In this document: piece by piece, positions 9,402 to 20,602 of the stretch
Position numbering within the stretch: the stretch's first letter is position 1
How the letters are laid out: each line of letters begins with the position of its first letter
Source: Symsagittifera roscoffensis
Taxonomy: Eukaryota > Xenacoelomorpha > Acoela > Convolutidae
NCBI RefSeq assembly: GCF_963678635.1
Contig: NC_087062.1
Coordinates: 93,533,845-93,597,844 of the forward strand
DNA length: 64,000 nucleotides
Direction of reading: 5' to 3'
Notes under the pieces: model-generated
What the model was told of the DNA's origin: nothing
Seen by the model: only the letters and a program-made list of their open reading frames with translations
The model's database searches: none
Position numbers and translations under genes: made by a program

Positions 9402-10141
9402 TTCGACCCTTCGCATATTAGTGATCCCACTGAGTTTTAGTCGACAAGTTGTGCGACTGACGATTTAGTTTGGAAGTTGTGCGACCGATTTATTATTTTG
9501 GAAGCAATGAACGTAAGAACCTATGGGAATTCACCATATTATGCATCAGAGTTCTCAATAATGTACGCACTATTTTATAATATCTGAAATTGCCAATTGT
9601 AATTAATCTAAAAAATCCAACCGCCGAAAAGACGCAGAGTAGTATATGCCGGACATCAAGCAGACGGGACTTGAAGCCAAATTGTAAATTTAGGGGCTTC
9701 AAGCCGAACATTTTCTCGTTAAGTAAAAAAAAACATGATTAATTTGAAAACTTTTTTGAAGAATTTCTCAATTTTATGATCTTTCTCCAGTAGTTATTGG
9801 CGTTTTCAAAAAATTTTAGCCTCAGAATGATGTTAAGGAAAGTTGAGAAATAAAACATGGCTGTAGACAATTTTCTCATTTATAAGCTATGCTTTTCAAA
9901 AACCGGCTGATATTATTAAAGGATACCAATCCCAAGTGATTCATTGTCCTGAATAAAGCTTATTATGGACTAAAGTTGCCCACATTTTTGTATTCGTTTT
10001 TATATTCGGCCAATGTTAATATTAAGTCCATGGAAATGTTAACTTTCTTTGGCATTTTCTGGCGATACTGAATCTGATTGGCTGATTTTTATTTCGACCC
10101 TTCGCCTATTAGTGATCCCACTGAGTTTTAGTCGACAAGTT
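9402..10141 (+). repeat. Pair of 49-bp direct repeats, 691 bp apart
   Basis: 9402-9450 and 10093-10141 both read TTCGACCCTTCGC(A/C)TATTAG and continue through CCCACTGAGTTTTAGTCGAC to AAGTT, with a single difference. The 640 bp between them hold only chance ORFs. This could be an internal duplication, two ends of a short terminal-repeat element, or two copies of one dispersed repeat. Confidence 0.7.
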
Positions 10142-10222
10142 TGATAAACTATACTGCCATGGGTGTCCCGTGTCCGGCAATTAAGACGACGGGACCAGCC
10201 TATTAGCTTGTGTGTCGATTAG

Positions 10223-10331
10223 CATGCTCATGTTAAAGAACGTTGTTTGAAGATTCACGTTTCGCTCACTCAAACTCTCTACCCGAGTTTTTATTTAGGC
10301 GAAGTTGCAATTTTACCACCGCTAACGAATC
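10223..10331 (+). CDS. Possible Tudor-gene exon running into the assembly gap
   Basis: After a weak acceptor (TCGATTAG, ends 10222) a phase-0 frame reads HAHVKERCLKIHVSLTQ, then TLYPSFYLGEVAILPPLTN up to the N run. IHVSLTQ...PSFYLG resembles the first strands of an eTud domain (VxVTxVxxPxxFYxQ). Because the gap cuts it, neither length nor frame can be confirmed. Confidence 0.35.
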
Positions 10332-10531
10332 NNNNNNNNNNNNNNNNNNNNNNNNNNNNNNNNNNNNNNNNNNNNNNNNNNNNNNNNNNNNNNNNNNNNN
10401 NNNNNNNNNNNNNNNNNNNNNNNNNNNNNNNNNNNNNNNNNNNNNNNNNNNNNNNNNNNNNNNNNNNNNNNNNNNNNNNNNNNNNNNNNNNNNNNNNNNN
10501 NNNNNNNNNNNNNNNNNNNNNNNNNNNNNNN
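10332..10531. other. Assembly gap, 200 N
   Basis: Exactly 200 N, the size of a nominal scaffold gap; the real missing length is unknown. ORFs drawn through it are meaningless. Confidence 0.99.
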
Positions 10532-10704
10532 AAACTGACCGAAACAGTGCTCCGTACTCTACGAGAAGTCTATCAAATAGGCAACCGTTGCCCTCCTTCG
10601 CATCAACAAACCCTGCAGTCCAAGCAAATCAACCACTGTCTTACACTCCATCATTGCTACCACCGTCAACCAACAATCTTTCAGTTGTGCAAAGCGACAG
10701 ACCG
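10532..10704 (+). CDS. Possible Ser/Pro/Asn-rich exon after the gap
   Basis: From the gap to a donor (CCG|GTATGC at 10705) one frame stays open and reads TDRNSAPYSTRSLSNRQPLP ... TNNLSVVQSDRP, a low-complexity linker composition. It ends in phase 0 like the Tudor exons upstream. It could be a disordered linker between Tudor domains of the same gene, or belong to another gene; a second frame is also open, so the reading is tentative. Confidence 0.45.
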
Positions 10705-10714
10705 GTATGCATAG

Positions 10715-10795
10715 TTACCCTTGAGATAAGCAAGAGTATTGCAATCGGGTACGAGACTTTTCCCCCCGTGAATAACTTTGCTCACAGAATGGTCA
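10715..10795 (+). repeat. Copy of a dispersed ~70-bp repeat (TATTGCAAYCGGGTAC)
   Basis: ATAAGCAAGAGTATTGCAA followed by CGGGTACGAGACTTTTCCCC matches 56290-56350 and 57505-57580 (TATTGCA..CGGGTACTAGAC, TTTTTCC, then ..TTTTTTTCAC.GG.CTCAT). All three are on the + strand. Confidence 0.65.
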
Positions 10796-10834
10796 AAATT
10801 AGAAGGGGTAAATTTGAGTTCAGCTCATATTGAG

Positions 10835-10990
10835 TTCAAATTTCATTGCGTCTACGGAACACTTGGCCTGGAGGTAACGAATACGCATGGGATGGCAATT
10901 GTTCTTAGCTCGAAACTGACATACCTATTTTTTTTTCAAATGGGAAATATTCCGATTCAAAAAAATGTCGGTTTTTTGTTTGTCTGCTTA
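10835..10990 (+). repeat. tRNA-like dispersed repeat copy
   Basis: TTGCGTCTACGGAACACTTG and GCCTGGAGGTAACGAATACGC match the cassettes at 26241, 30037, 30443, 34979, 35371, 40077 and 40469; the 3' part (AAACTGACATA, T9, CAAATGGGAAATATTCC) also corresponds. The B-box region is decayed here. Confidence 0.6.
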
Positions 10991-13900
10991 TGTTTTGTCA
11001 GCTTAGTTGACAAATCGTATACTTTAGCTGAGCCCTTTGTTGTCTTTTATCGAGACATCACAATTTCTGGTTCACCTAGTTGGTTTTCAACATTTTTCAT
11101 TTGTTTCGACTTCTTGTGTTTTATGTTGGTGTTGAATCGCGCACTTTTTGTATCGCTAAATTTCATTGTATCGCACACTTTTATATTCACTGTATCGCAC
11201 AAATTGCTAAATTTTAATAGAAATTATTGTTCAAGTTTTCATGATAAGTTTTTACTTTTTTCGTTTTTTTGGCTTGATAGGTTTCGGCCTATATAATATC
11301 GGTTAAATGGTCTCATATTGCGTCTTTCGACAGCAAAAAAAATTGAATGTGTCTGTGTGTGTGTTATGAGGGTGAGAAGGACTTAATACTTTTTTTGATT
11401 TATATTCTGCTTTTGTTTTTTATTTTTTTTCGTCCTAATAGGTTTCGACTTCTATTATATTAGCTTGATGACTTCATATGGTTTTAATTGACGAGTAAAT
11501 AAAGTTGTTTGTCATTTTTGAGGGTGAGTGAGGGGGATTTGTTAACCTTTTATTAGCAGTAAGTCGTGTTGATTTTTTTTGGATTGCAGGATTTCTGCTA
11601 AGGTATTTTTTGCCTTTTTTACCGCTTGCTAAATTATTTTCGATTTGAATTTCACATTCTACTGTTTACACAAGCAAAGCTTGTGTTATAGTATGATCTC
11701 TTTTTTTCCAAGCTAAGTCAAAATATTGTTGCGACGCAAATGTTGCGACAAAATGTGTTCATTTTGAAAGCTAAGTTTGATCAAAAACCAGCTATTAAGT
11801 ACAGCCAATGCTAAGGATGTTAACACAGACGGATCAACCGTACAATTTCTCTCTCCCAAATTGATATAGGGGAGAGAAAATATGGATTTTTCAGGAAATA
11901 ACTCTGAGTATACCTTAGATTTATAGAAATTTAGGTTTTTTAATTGATTGAAAATACGCTAGCTTAGCTTATTAACAGCAATCAAATGCAATCCCTCATA
12001 AAAATTGCGACAATCAGTTTTATGTGCGCGTTTGCTCGAAATGCATACATTATACAGAATTAGTTTTCAAATTTCATACGCTACGCGGCTTGGAGGGAAG
12101 TTCTACCGTTGGTCACCTAGGGGGAGATTTTAACGAGTCTTTTCGTATACTAGCTAAAATGCTTCCGCTCTATAATTTGACGCATTTTGGTAGCTTTCTT
12201 TTTTTCACACTGCTAATGCGTCATTATTAGCTTGCGTCACTTAGCAATTATGTAGACTCATAATTGGCGTGTGTCACTAACGAAGTTTTGTAGACTAAGT
12301 TTTACTCATTCAGTTTTTCCCAGTAGTGTTATCGGCCATATTTTTACTTGTGTATGCGAAGTGCAACAAGTGTTCGACATGTTTTAGTTAGAAAACTTGT
12401 CTGATTCATTTTGATAAATCTGGATTTTTCGACATTTTTGAATTTTTTCCGACTTAGCGACTTCCTGGTGTTCTATCGCAAGTGTTGCGAAGCACAGCTT
12501 CGCCTCTTTGTCAAGCTGTGAGTAATCAATTGAAAATAAAATGACCATCCTTACTGGCTTAGGAGCAAATGTAATTTTTTTGAGGGTGTGGACGAATTTT
12601 CAAAGAATATGCAAAATTTTTGTCGATCTTTTTTGTACTAAAATGAACCACTGGTCGCGTTTGTACCAAAAGTTTTCCCCTCGAATTCCGATTAGTCAAT
12701 TTTAAGGCCAATAAATTGTTAAACTAATTGCTAATTGTTCAGGCAGCATAAAGCCAAACAGCTTAATCATCAAAATAGTTACCGCCAACGTAATGCGAGC
12801 TTCCAAAAGAGGGTAGCAAGCGAAATTTTTTTTAGGTTGAGCAAACTGATTTTTGAAACTTAATTTTGGCATCGAGCGGCACATATACATAGTTTTCAGG
12901 GTTGGTTATAAATGGCAACTTAAAATTGAATTTGAAAAAAAAAAGGATCTCACCCATTCTGGTAAAGATAGGGGAGAGATTCCTTACTTTGCACAAAATT
13001 CGGCGACATGACGACTTACCCTATTCCAATTTATCTTTAACCCATTAAACTTATGCTATTTTAACCTACGTTCCAACTCAACTTATCAAAAGTTCGAAAG
13101 ATCAACTCACCGTGAAGTCAAATTTTAAATGGAATTCGAAAATTCCAGTTTAACCTACGCGCGCTGTAATAAAAACTTATCCTTTGTCTTTGAAGAGTTC
13201 CATAAAATAAATCCGAATAGATATCAAAGAAACATTAACTTGGATCAATAGTCAAATAGATAAAATTACTCGTTCAATTTCAAGATGTGATCAAAGCATG
13301 ATCGAGGAAAAAAATATCTGACTAACTTACAGTTGTAACGCGTTGCATCTGTTTCTTGAATGAGCAGAAGTCATATCACACCAAGTCCATATAGCCTAGT
13401 CAATCATACATATGTTTTGAAATCAAAAACTGAAAGATCAACTCACCGAGATGTCAAGTTTTAATTGAAATTCTAAAATTAAGGGCCATCAATTATAAGA
13501 GTGCGACGATTGCGTTGCGATAATCCCCAAGATGTCTGGCTCTTTTTTTCTGCAATTTTCTCCAGAATGTCTGGCTCATTTTTTTAATGCAGTTTTGAAT
13601 GATACAATAGACCGAATGAAACGGTTTTTGCTTTCAGTTTACCGTAAACTTGTAATAAATGTGGAATAAACTTAGTTAGAATATTTAGGCAACCTGTAAG
13701 GTACAATTTCAACATACAATCTTCGCAGTAATTAGCTTGAATTTGCGACTCAATTGAGTCCCTAATTCTGGCCTTAATTGAATTAACGCGTACAGGTTAA
13801 ATATTCTGGGCGGTGATTTGGAAGAACAATAAAATGATGTTTTTTCGATGTTCTATATTTTTTTATTTAGCACTTAACCCGCACGAAGTGATGATGAATT

Positions 13901-14949
13901 AGCTATTACTCTTTAGCGATGAATTAGCGATTCTTAGTGCATATTTAGCGCTATTTTTTGTTTTCCAGCGCTAAATTAACGATTAATTTTCGCTTTTTTG
14001 TGTATGTAAATCAATAAAAAGTCGCTAATTTGTCGATCTTTGAAATAACACGGAATCAGCTATAAGAATGTTAGTAAAACCTGATAAGCAATTTTTTATC
14101 GATGATTGTTTCTGGGGACTCTACCCTGGGGGTGGGTTATGTCGAGTTCTGAGGGGGAGGCGTTTTGGTAACTCCGTCTCCGTGTTTGATCAGAACGACG
14201 AGTTTTGAACAAAACAAGACTGCTCGTGTATCAGGGCAAACCTTGAATGTTCCGACCGCCCCGTAACTGGTCTCGAATACTTTTTGTTCAAATTTTTTTT
14301 TGATAATCTATAAATTTTGTACTGCAAATATCAAATACAAGTGCTAATTTCCATTAGAAATATTTTGATCAATTCAATTTGGCTTTAATTCAATTTGGAC
14401 GATTATGAGTGTGGATAATTTGCGACGCATAAATAATTCGCATAATGAAACTATGAAAGCCATATTCTAGCTGCGATGCCATCTCCATTTTGCTTGGCAA
14501 TCCAATGATTTTCTGATCGATAACCATACGCTGTCAACTTTTGTAAAATTGGGCTGAATATAAAACCACCCCAGGTGTATAGATTCCTCACTTTCTCCGA
14601 AAGTCGGAACAAAAAATGATAAATGTAGACTTGAGCTCAGCATTTGCAGTACGGTGCAGAGTAGGTAAGGGCGACGTTTTACTATATAAAGTCATCCATT
14701 TTTGGCCGACCAACTCTCCGTTTTCCTTAAGGCGTATTTTGCGTCAATATACCCAAGTTTTGAAAGGAAGAGCGTACACAGATTTTTTTTTAAATTTGAC
14801 ATTGGTTACACCGAAGACTTTAGTCAAGGTGTTATGGTATCGTGTAACGGGTTTTTTTTTTAATGTTGTCTGTTGTCAAGTGTCGACAAATAACGTCCAC
14901 AGTTATCAATTATCATGTGGGCTGGACTATATCGCGCTATGTCACGTGA
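10991..14949. other. AT-rich non-coding repeat mosaic
   Basis: No coding or RNA gene found. Visible pieces are a CACCTAGTTGGTTTTCAACA unit (11074), two related TAGGTTTCG(GC/AC)...TATATT units (about 11277 and 11438, again at 31040, 36000, 41100 and 43490), a GCGAAGC hairpin module (12481-12510), a direct-repeat pair (13093-13150 and 13430-13490, GAAAGATCAACTCACCG), a TGTCTGGCTC doublet (13531 and 13568), a copy of the 3.4-kb repeat (14200-14420) and a copy of the GGCCGACC module (14585-14790). Confidence 0.6.
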
Positions 14950-15385
14950 TTGCGTATGTTTGTTTCTTTATTTGTTCATCTTTATTTATTTAATTATCTG
15001 TTCTTCTATTTATTTAATTATGTTTAGTTTGCTTATATTTATTTATAATTTATGTATGTACATATTTATTTTTTTTTATTTTTATCACGTGTTTTGTTTA
15101 TTTATTTAATTATTCTTTCTTTCATTTAGTTTTGCTTTTATTATTTCTGCGTGTGTATTTATTTAATTTATTTATTTTCATTTATTTATATTATGGGTCT
15201 GTTTGTTTGGTTATTTGTTCATATATATTTTTTCATGTCTATTTAATTATTTGTACATTTCACTTTTGCTTTTATTTATTTATTTATGTATTTATTCATG
15301 TATTTATTTATTTATTTATTTATGTATTTATTTATTTAGGTATTGATTTATTTTTTTATTGTTTATTTATTTATCAGGTGTGTTT
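14950..15385 (+). repeat. Degenerate (TTTA)n tetranucleotide array
   Basis: About 430 bp consist mostly of TTTA/ATTT units with scattered substitutions (ATTTATTTATTTATGTATTT at about 15280-15340). Open frames here are translations of the repeat, not genes. Confidence 0.9.
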
Positions 15386-15400
15386 TGTTTATTCAACTGC

Positions 15401-15560
15401 TGTGTATACTTGTATTAGGTACACTGTAGTTTCAATCAACTGATCGTGTGTATACTTGTATTAGGTACACAGTTTCTTTAGTTTAACTGATCTGTGTATA
15501 CTTGTAATAGGTACACTGTAGTTTCAATTAACTGGTCTGTGTATACTTGTATTAGGTGTA
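15401..15560 (+). repeat. 46-bp minisatellite, about 3.5 units
   Basis: TGTGTATACTTGTATTAGGT begins at 15401, 15447, 15493 and 15538 (steps 46, 46, 45), each followed by ACAC.GT...TTTCAAT.AACTG except the truncated last unit. Directly downstream of the TTTA array. Confidence 0.95.
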
Positions 15561-15649
15561 AAACAGGATGAGTTTTGCTACACATACAAACACAATCTTT
15601 TGTATTTTATTATAGCTATAGAAATTGATCTACAATGCGTAAGTACGAC

Positions 15650-16535
15650 ATTTAGTTTTACGATTATAATTTCAGGTCCTTTGTCAATATTTCAGGCTCT
15701 TTGTCAATATAGCAAAATTTTGGTGTATATATGTGTTAGTAAGATTTTTAGTTCTACAACGTTTATTCAGGCTCTTTGTCGATATAGCAAAATATTGGTG
15801 TATACATGTGTTAGTACGATTTTAGCTCTAGAATTGTTATTTCAGGCTCTTCGTCAATATAGCAATATTTTAGCGTATACATGTGTTAGTACCATTTTTA
15901 GTTCTCGAACTGTTATTTTATGATCAATGTCAATATATCAAAATTTTAGTGTATACATGTGTTATTACGATTTTTAGTTCTCGAACTGTTATTTCATGAT
16001 CTTTGTCAATATATCAAAATTTTATTGTATACATGAGTTAGTACCATTTTTAGTTCTCGAACTGTTATTCCATGATCTTTGTCAATATAGCAAAATTTTG
16101 GTGTATACATGTGTTAGTACGATTTTTAGCTCTAGAACTGTTATTCCATGATCTTTGTCAATATAGCAAAAATTTGACGTATACATGTGTTACTACGATT
16201 TTTAGCTCTCGAACTGTTATTTCATGATCTTTGCCAATATAGCAAAATTTTGGTGTATACATGTGTTCGTACGATTTTTAGCTCACGAACTGTTATTTCA
16301 GGCTCTTTGTCAATATAGTAAAATTTTGGTGTATACATGTGTTAGTACGATTTTTAGTTCTAGAAGTGTTATTTTATGATCTTCGTTGATATATCAAAAA
16401 TTTAACCTATACATGTGTTAGTACGATTTTTAGTTCTAGAACTGTTATTTCAGGCTCTTTCTCGATATAGCAAAATTTTGGTGTATACATGTATTAGTAC
16501 GATTTTTTGTTCTAGAACTGTTATTCTTCAATTAT
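15650..16535 (+). repeat. 76-bp minisatellite, 11 units
   Basis: The core GTGTATACATGTGTTAGTAC (with variants) begins at 15723, 15798, 15873, 15949, 16025, 16101, 16177, 16253, 16329, 16405 and 16481: two steps of 75, then eight of exactly 76. Each unit also has TTTTTAG(T/C)TCT.GAACTG and (AGGCT/ATGAT)CTTTGTCAATATA. The constant length with point variation suggests recent unit-length amplification by unequal exchange or slippage. No spacers, so not CRISPR-like. Confidence 0.95.
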
Positions 16536-16540
16536 TAGTT

Positions 16541-17627
16541 GTTCAAGTTGTTTGGTTTTTGCTTCAGTTTCTATGCCTTCGGTGTATTGCGCGTAGCGCC
16601 TATGTTATAAATTATCCACCAAGTGCTCAAAAACGCTGCAAAAAAGAATTTATGCGAAATCGGGTCATGGGAGGGTTGACCTGGAAGATAGGCCGACATC
16701 ATTTTTCAAACACCTACCCCTGAACCGTCCAGACCTTCCTCTGCAAGCCACTGGTCATAAACATGCGTGACTTGGAACCATTTCGAAGCGTTTTTTCTTG
16801 TGGATTACGTTCGATTTGTCATCATTGATTAAAACGTGTACGTTTTACAGAGACGGGACTCGTTAGAAGGATGGGAAGACTAGTCATGATCAAGAATCCT
16901 CGAAGTTTCAAAGAAGTTATCTAATCGCCACGTCACTTTGTAACCGTCACGTGCCGAGTTGTATGGAAGATGAAAGAACATGTTTGCAATGAAAGTCACT
17001 CCTCATTTGGATTTGGTGCTATTCATTTTAAAAACATGTTATGAAAACAGTCGAACAATGACTTTCGTTCAAGTCCTGTATGTCTGCCGACTTTTTTGTC
17101 GGTTCGCTTACAATATTAGTTAGATGTAGATATATTTTTGGGGCAGTGTTTCAATGCCTAAATTTCTGTTTAAATTTGCTACACTGACTTTACTCGTCTC
17201 CTTTCTGCAAATGTCTGTTTAAATTTGATTTTAATTATCTAACAATGCTATTCTGGTTACTCGTATGAACATGCAACTGCGGAGAAAAGATTAGCACTTA
17301 AAGTCTTGTTCGATTTTGCACATTTTCTTGTTGGCAATTGAGATTAAATTTAATTGAATCTGTACCATGTACAACCTAATGTGTGTCTAAAAGTCATGAG
17401 TCATGAATGCAAATTACGACTTGGTTTGATAAGGACCTAATTCAATCCCATTCATTTTCAACTTTGTTTATATCAAATATCAGTTGTCGTTTGTTTGATA
17501 AGAATAGTTCATTTATGGTTTATTCATAATTTTCAAAATGTGCTATTGACATCTATTATTTAAACGGAAACCCACAAAGGGCGAGAAAATCTGCTCAAAT
17601 AAAAGCGAGGGTTTTTGAAGTTCGACC
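16541..17627. other. Upstream region of the TRIM gene
   Basis: Non-coding, less repetitive than its surroundings. An acceptor-like CGTTTTACAG ends at 16850 and could start a 5' untranslated exon; no clear core promoter was recognised. Part of the 5' flank (17541-17630) is AT-rich and leads directly into the upstream ORF. Confidence 0.4.
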
Positions 17628-17651
17628 ATGTCGGATTTCAGATTAGTTTAG
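17628..17651 (+). promoter_or_regulatory. Seven-codon upstream ORF abutting the TRIM start
   Basis: ATG at 17628 (context GACCATGT) opens MSDFRLV and stops with TAG at 17649-17651; the next base is the A of the main ATG at 17652, in the same frame. Spacing is therefore zero. Known eukaryotic uORFs of this sort usually lower translation of the main ORF; read-through of the TAG would instead add eight residues. Which applies cannot be seen. Confidence 0.6.
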
Positions 17652-19907
17652 ATGCCAGCGCCAGGCGCAGTAGAAGCCGATCATTGTCATACGAACTTAT
17701 CGTCTAACCCTGAAGCCGATTGGAGCCAACGGAGCGAAAATTCAGTATTTGAATTAAGTAACTCGAACAGTATGAGTTCGAGTAGTCAACAGCAATCTAG
17801 TTCTTTAACTGCCTCGGTCAGGCCGATGAGCGACGAAGCTGCTCAAGAGTCGGAAATGAGACGAGCAACTGCCACGACTCAGGAACAAACCCAGCAGACC
17901 CAAACAGCATCTCAGGCAACTGTAATCCCAATTGTAACTTCATCCTCGTCCTCGAATAGAAACAGGCAAAGTGGAACTGCGAGTGGAAGACGGATAAATG
18001 CCGCAACCAATAGAGAACGAACGGTGGATCCTAATAGTGAGATCATAGACATGTCGATGGAGATAATCCTCAATTTGACTACTTGTGGCATATGTCTCGA
18101 CATCTTCCGAGACCCGAAAAGTCTGCCTTGTCTTCACTCATTCTGCAAACGATGTCTGATGACGCTGACTCAGAATGACAACACTTTACCGTTTCCATGC
18201 CCTACTTGTCGTAGACTGTGTGGCAGCACCGTGTCAACCCTTCCCGATGACTTCAAGTCGAAGATACTAGTTGACACAGTGCGACAGCGAGAGAGCAATC
18301 GCGGCGGGCGAGTAGGAGGAGGGGTGGTCATACACCCGGAGAGTGCCGCAACACAGTCTAGGCAACCAGTTCTGTGCCAAGCTCACGGAAGCAGAAGGTG
18401 TGAGTTTTTTTGCGAGGAGTGCAACATCCCTATTTGTGTGAGATGCACGAACGCAGAACACGTGGATCACTGCTACATAGACGTGTTCGAGGACGCCCAC
18501 GTCTTGATTGACGATTTGGATTATATCGTGGAAAATGTGAAGCGAGACGTCCAGAGACTAGAAGAGAACAATACTGATATTGAAATTATGATGTGCGAGT
18601 TCAGCTATTTAATGGACGAGCGCGTGAAGAAACTGAAGAAAATGGTGGATCAAACTGCGAGTCAAGTAAAAGCGGGCTATTCACAGGAACTTCTCAGTGC
18701 ACAAACAGATGTCCGCCGTCAGACTATAATGCACTTGAGCTTTATCCAAAAAACAAACGATTATCTTAACTCGCTCAAAGAGTCAGTTCGCGATTGTGCA
18801 ATGTTCGAGATATATGCAGATGCCAAGATGCATCTAACGAGTAGTAACACTCGTACTCCCAATTTCTTGCTTCAGAGACCAGCGAAATTTGAGTTCGCCC
18901 CTTGTGTCGAGTACCAAGTAATGTCGGCCTTAACCCAGTTCTTCGGACAGCCTGGGAGTGTGCCCGAACCTCCAAATGTCATGAATCAACTGTGTCTAAG
19001 TTCAACACCTTCGCCCAATGGAACGGGATCGAACAGTCTCCACCCACCTGGACTTTCGCCCACTCCTGAAACGAGCAGCAGCAGAGATTACTTGCTGTCA
19101 ACGTCAGCTACAGGAGCACATGGTGCTATTGGAGGTGCTAGAAGGAAACGCCAGTACAACCCTCCTGCAGTTGGTCAGCGTCGAAATAGCCCTGCCGTCG
19201 AGGCACTCTTTTCTTCTGCTGCAAACGCCTCCTCATCATCGTCACCTCTTCACTTTCCGGAAGCATTCGTTGCTTCGTCCTCCAGTCAAAGTGATTTTGC
19301 TGCTGGAAGTAATCAAGAGTCAGCTTCAGGCGTGTCAATTCTGAGATCTATTCTACCTCAAACTGCGATCACTGTCACCTCATCTGAAGATGCCGCCAAC
19401 CGGAGCACCGCCGTTACTCACCCCCTGACTCCATTTTTTATGGCGTCTTTCCGAAGCTACAATCAAAATAATGCTGCAGCATCGAGTCCCGCTGATGTTC
19501 ATTCGGCTGCCAGCACAAATGATGTCCAAGTACCGTTGATCGACCTAGTTTCGAGCAACCGAAACTTGCAAATTAGTCGACAGTCCCAAGTTCAAGGAGC
19601 GAGAGTTATGGAGCCTCAAGACGTGCAGCAATTCTTCCAAAGCCTTTTGGGAACTGAATCGAGACAGACTTCACAGGAATCGGTTCTCGGTACAGGATCC
19701 GAGGTGAGTAGTGATGTTAGCGAGCAACAGCGGAGTAACCACCAGGCTCCCAACGCCGAATCGGGAGAGATACTGACTTTGTTTCCAGAAATGTCTGTTT
19801 CGGCATTTCCTGGAGATCAGACTGCAAATGAGAGCTCAAGTGAGGAAGAAGAAGAGACCCCTGAATCGCAGAGAGGAAGCGCAGATATCGCGGAGGAAAC
19901 TCTTTGA
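17652..19907 (+). CDS. TRIM-type RING/B-box/coiled-coil protein (E3 ubiquitin ligase candidate)
   Basis: Intronless 751 codons. Residues 1-125 are Ser/Gln-rich. A C3HC4 RING follows: C145, C148, C160, H162, C165, C168, C183, C186. A B-box type 2 follows: C242, H245, C254, C257, C262, C265, H270, H273. Residues of about 285-380 form a likely coiled coil (VKRDVQRLEENN ... MDERVKKLKKMVDQ). The rest (about 430-751) is Ser/Pro/Asn-rich and ends in an acidic stretch (SSSEEEEETPESQ). There is no SPRY, NHL or filamin domain, so it is a C-terminally divergent TRIM. RING proteins of this family recruit an E2 enzyme and ubiquitinate partners; the substrate is unknown. The start is the first ATG of the long frame, after the abutting uORF stop. 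GC content and codon use are clearly richer than the flanks. A donor-like GAGGTGAGTA at about 19701 lies in frame and could allow an alternative 3' splice form. Confidence 0.93.
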   Translation: MPAPGAVEADHCHTNLSSNPEADWSQRSENSVFELSNSNSMSSSSQQQSSSLTASVRPMSDEAAQESEMRRATATTQEQTQQTQTASQATVIPIVTSSSSSNRNRQSGTASGRRINAATNRERTVDPNSEIIDMSMEIILNLTTCGICLDIFRDPKSLPCLHSFCKRCLMTLTQNDNTLPFPCPTCRRLCGSTVSTLPDDFKSKILVDTVRQRESNRGGRVGGGVVIHPESAATQSRQPVLCQAHGSRRCEFFCEECNIPICVRCTNAEHVDHCYIDVFEDAHVLIDDLDYIVENVKRDVQRLEENNTDIEIMMCEFSYLMDERVKKLKKMVDQTASQVKAGYSQELLSAQTDVRRQTIMHLSFIQKTNDYLNSLKESVRDCAMFEIYADAKMHLTSSNTRTPNFLLQRPAKFEFAPCVEYQVMSALTQFFGQPGSVPEPPNVMNQLCLSSTPSPNGTGSNSLHPPGLSPTPETSSSRDYLLSTSATGAHGAIGGARRKRQYNPPAVGQRRNSPAVEALFSSAANASSSSSPLHFPEAFVASSSSQSDFAAGSNQESASGVSILRSILPQTAITVTSSEDAANRSTAVTHPLTPFFMASFRSYNQNNAAASSPADVHSAASTNDVQVPLIDLVSSNRNLQISRQSQVQGARVMEPQDVQQFFQSLLGTESRQTSQESVLGTGSEVSSDVSEQQRSNHQAPNAESGEILTLFPEMSVSAFPGDQTANESSSEEEEETPESQRGSADIAEETL

Positions 19908-20602
19908 AGGAGTCTTAATACTTTTTAATCAAAACATTCAATGTCTTTTTTCTGATAATATCATAGCAGATCTAGTCAACAATTCGTATGTTACCAGAAC
20001 AACTGCGAAACTATAACAAGTAGAGTTTGTAATGCCAAACCTGTGCAACTCTTTGATTATATAATCAAAACTGAACATTGGGTGTTACATGGCGTGCTGA
20101 ATGACAAGGAGACAGGTCTGAACCAGACAGTGAGCTTAATAGGCAATTATGAGAGACAGTAAAGCTAACAAAGAAGAAAAAACTATTAGCCGAATATTGA
20201 ATCACTATTAATAACAGCAGGTAGTTCGATAGTGTTTACGTTCTATTTGAGGGCAAGCAAATTGTGAAACTATCATTTGTTTTCATTCAGCAATACTCGT
20301 TCAATTCTTGCCTTTTTCCTGCCAAAAATGCCTATGTTTTGTTTTATTTTTTGTTCTGTCTAAATCAGGCCACGTCTTCTTGTCATTCACCCATGGTTAT
20401 TCGCCCATTAACAATTAGGCCAATGAGCAAACTGCTAACTAGATGCTAATTAGTATATGTGTGTTTTCGTGTTTCTCGTGACTGGTTTATATCTTTAGTA
20501 TTTGTCCACTTTCATGTTGAACTGCTTTTATTTAATGCTTCATTGACAAAAATGAAGTGTCACGTCACACTAAATGTTCATTTTTATCGGGTGTTCTTAG
20601 CG
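19908..20602. other. 3' flank of the TRIM gene
   Basis: Presumed 3' untranslated and intergenic DNA; no canonical AATAAA was seen close to the stop. Only short chance ORFs. Confidence 0.5.

Noticed and set aside
10243-10833. 196- and 155-codon ORFs through the N run
   Set aside because: The middle is an assembly gap; only the parts outside it carry information.
15650-16535. CRISPR-like array
   Set aside because: Units are directly contiguous 76-mers without unique spacers, in a eukaryotic context.
17818-19338. Several antisense ORFs within the TRIM gene
   Set aside because: Shadows of the GC-richer coding sequence.
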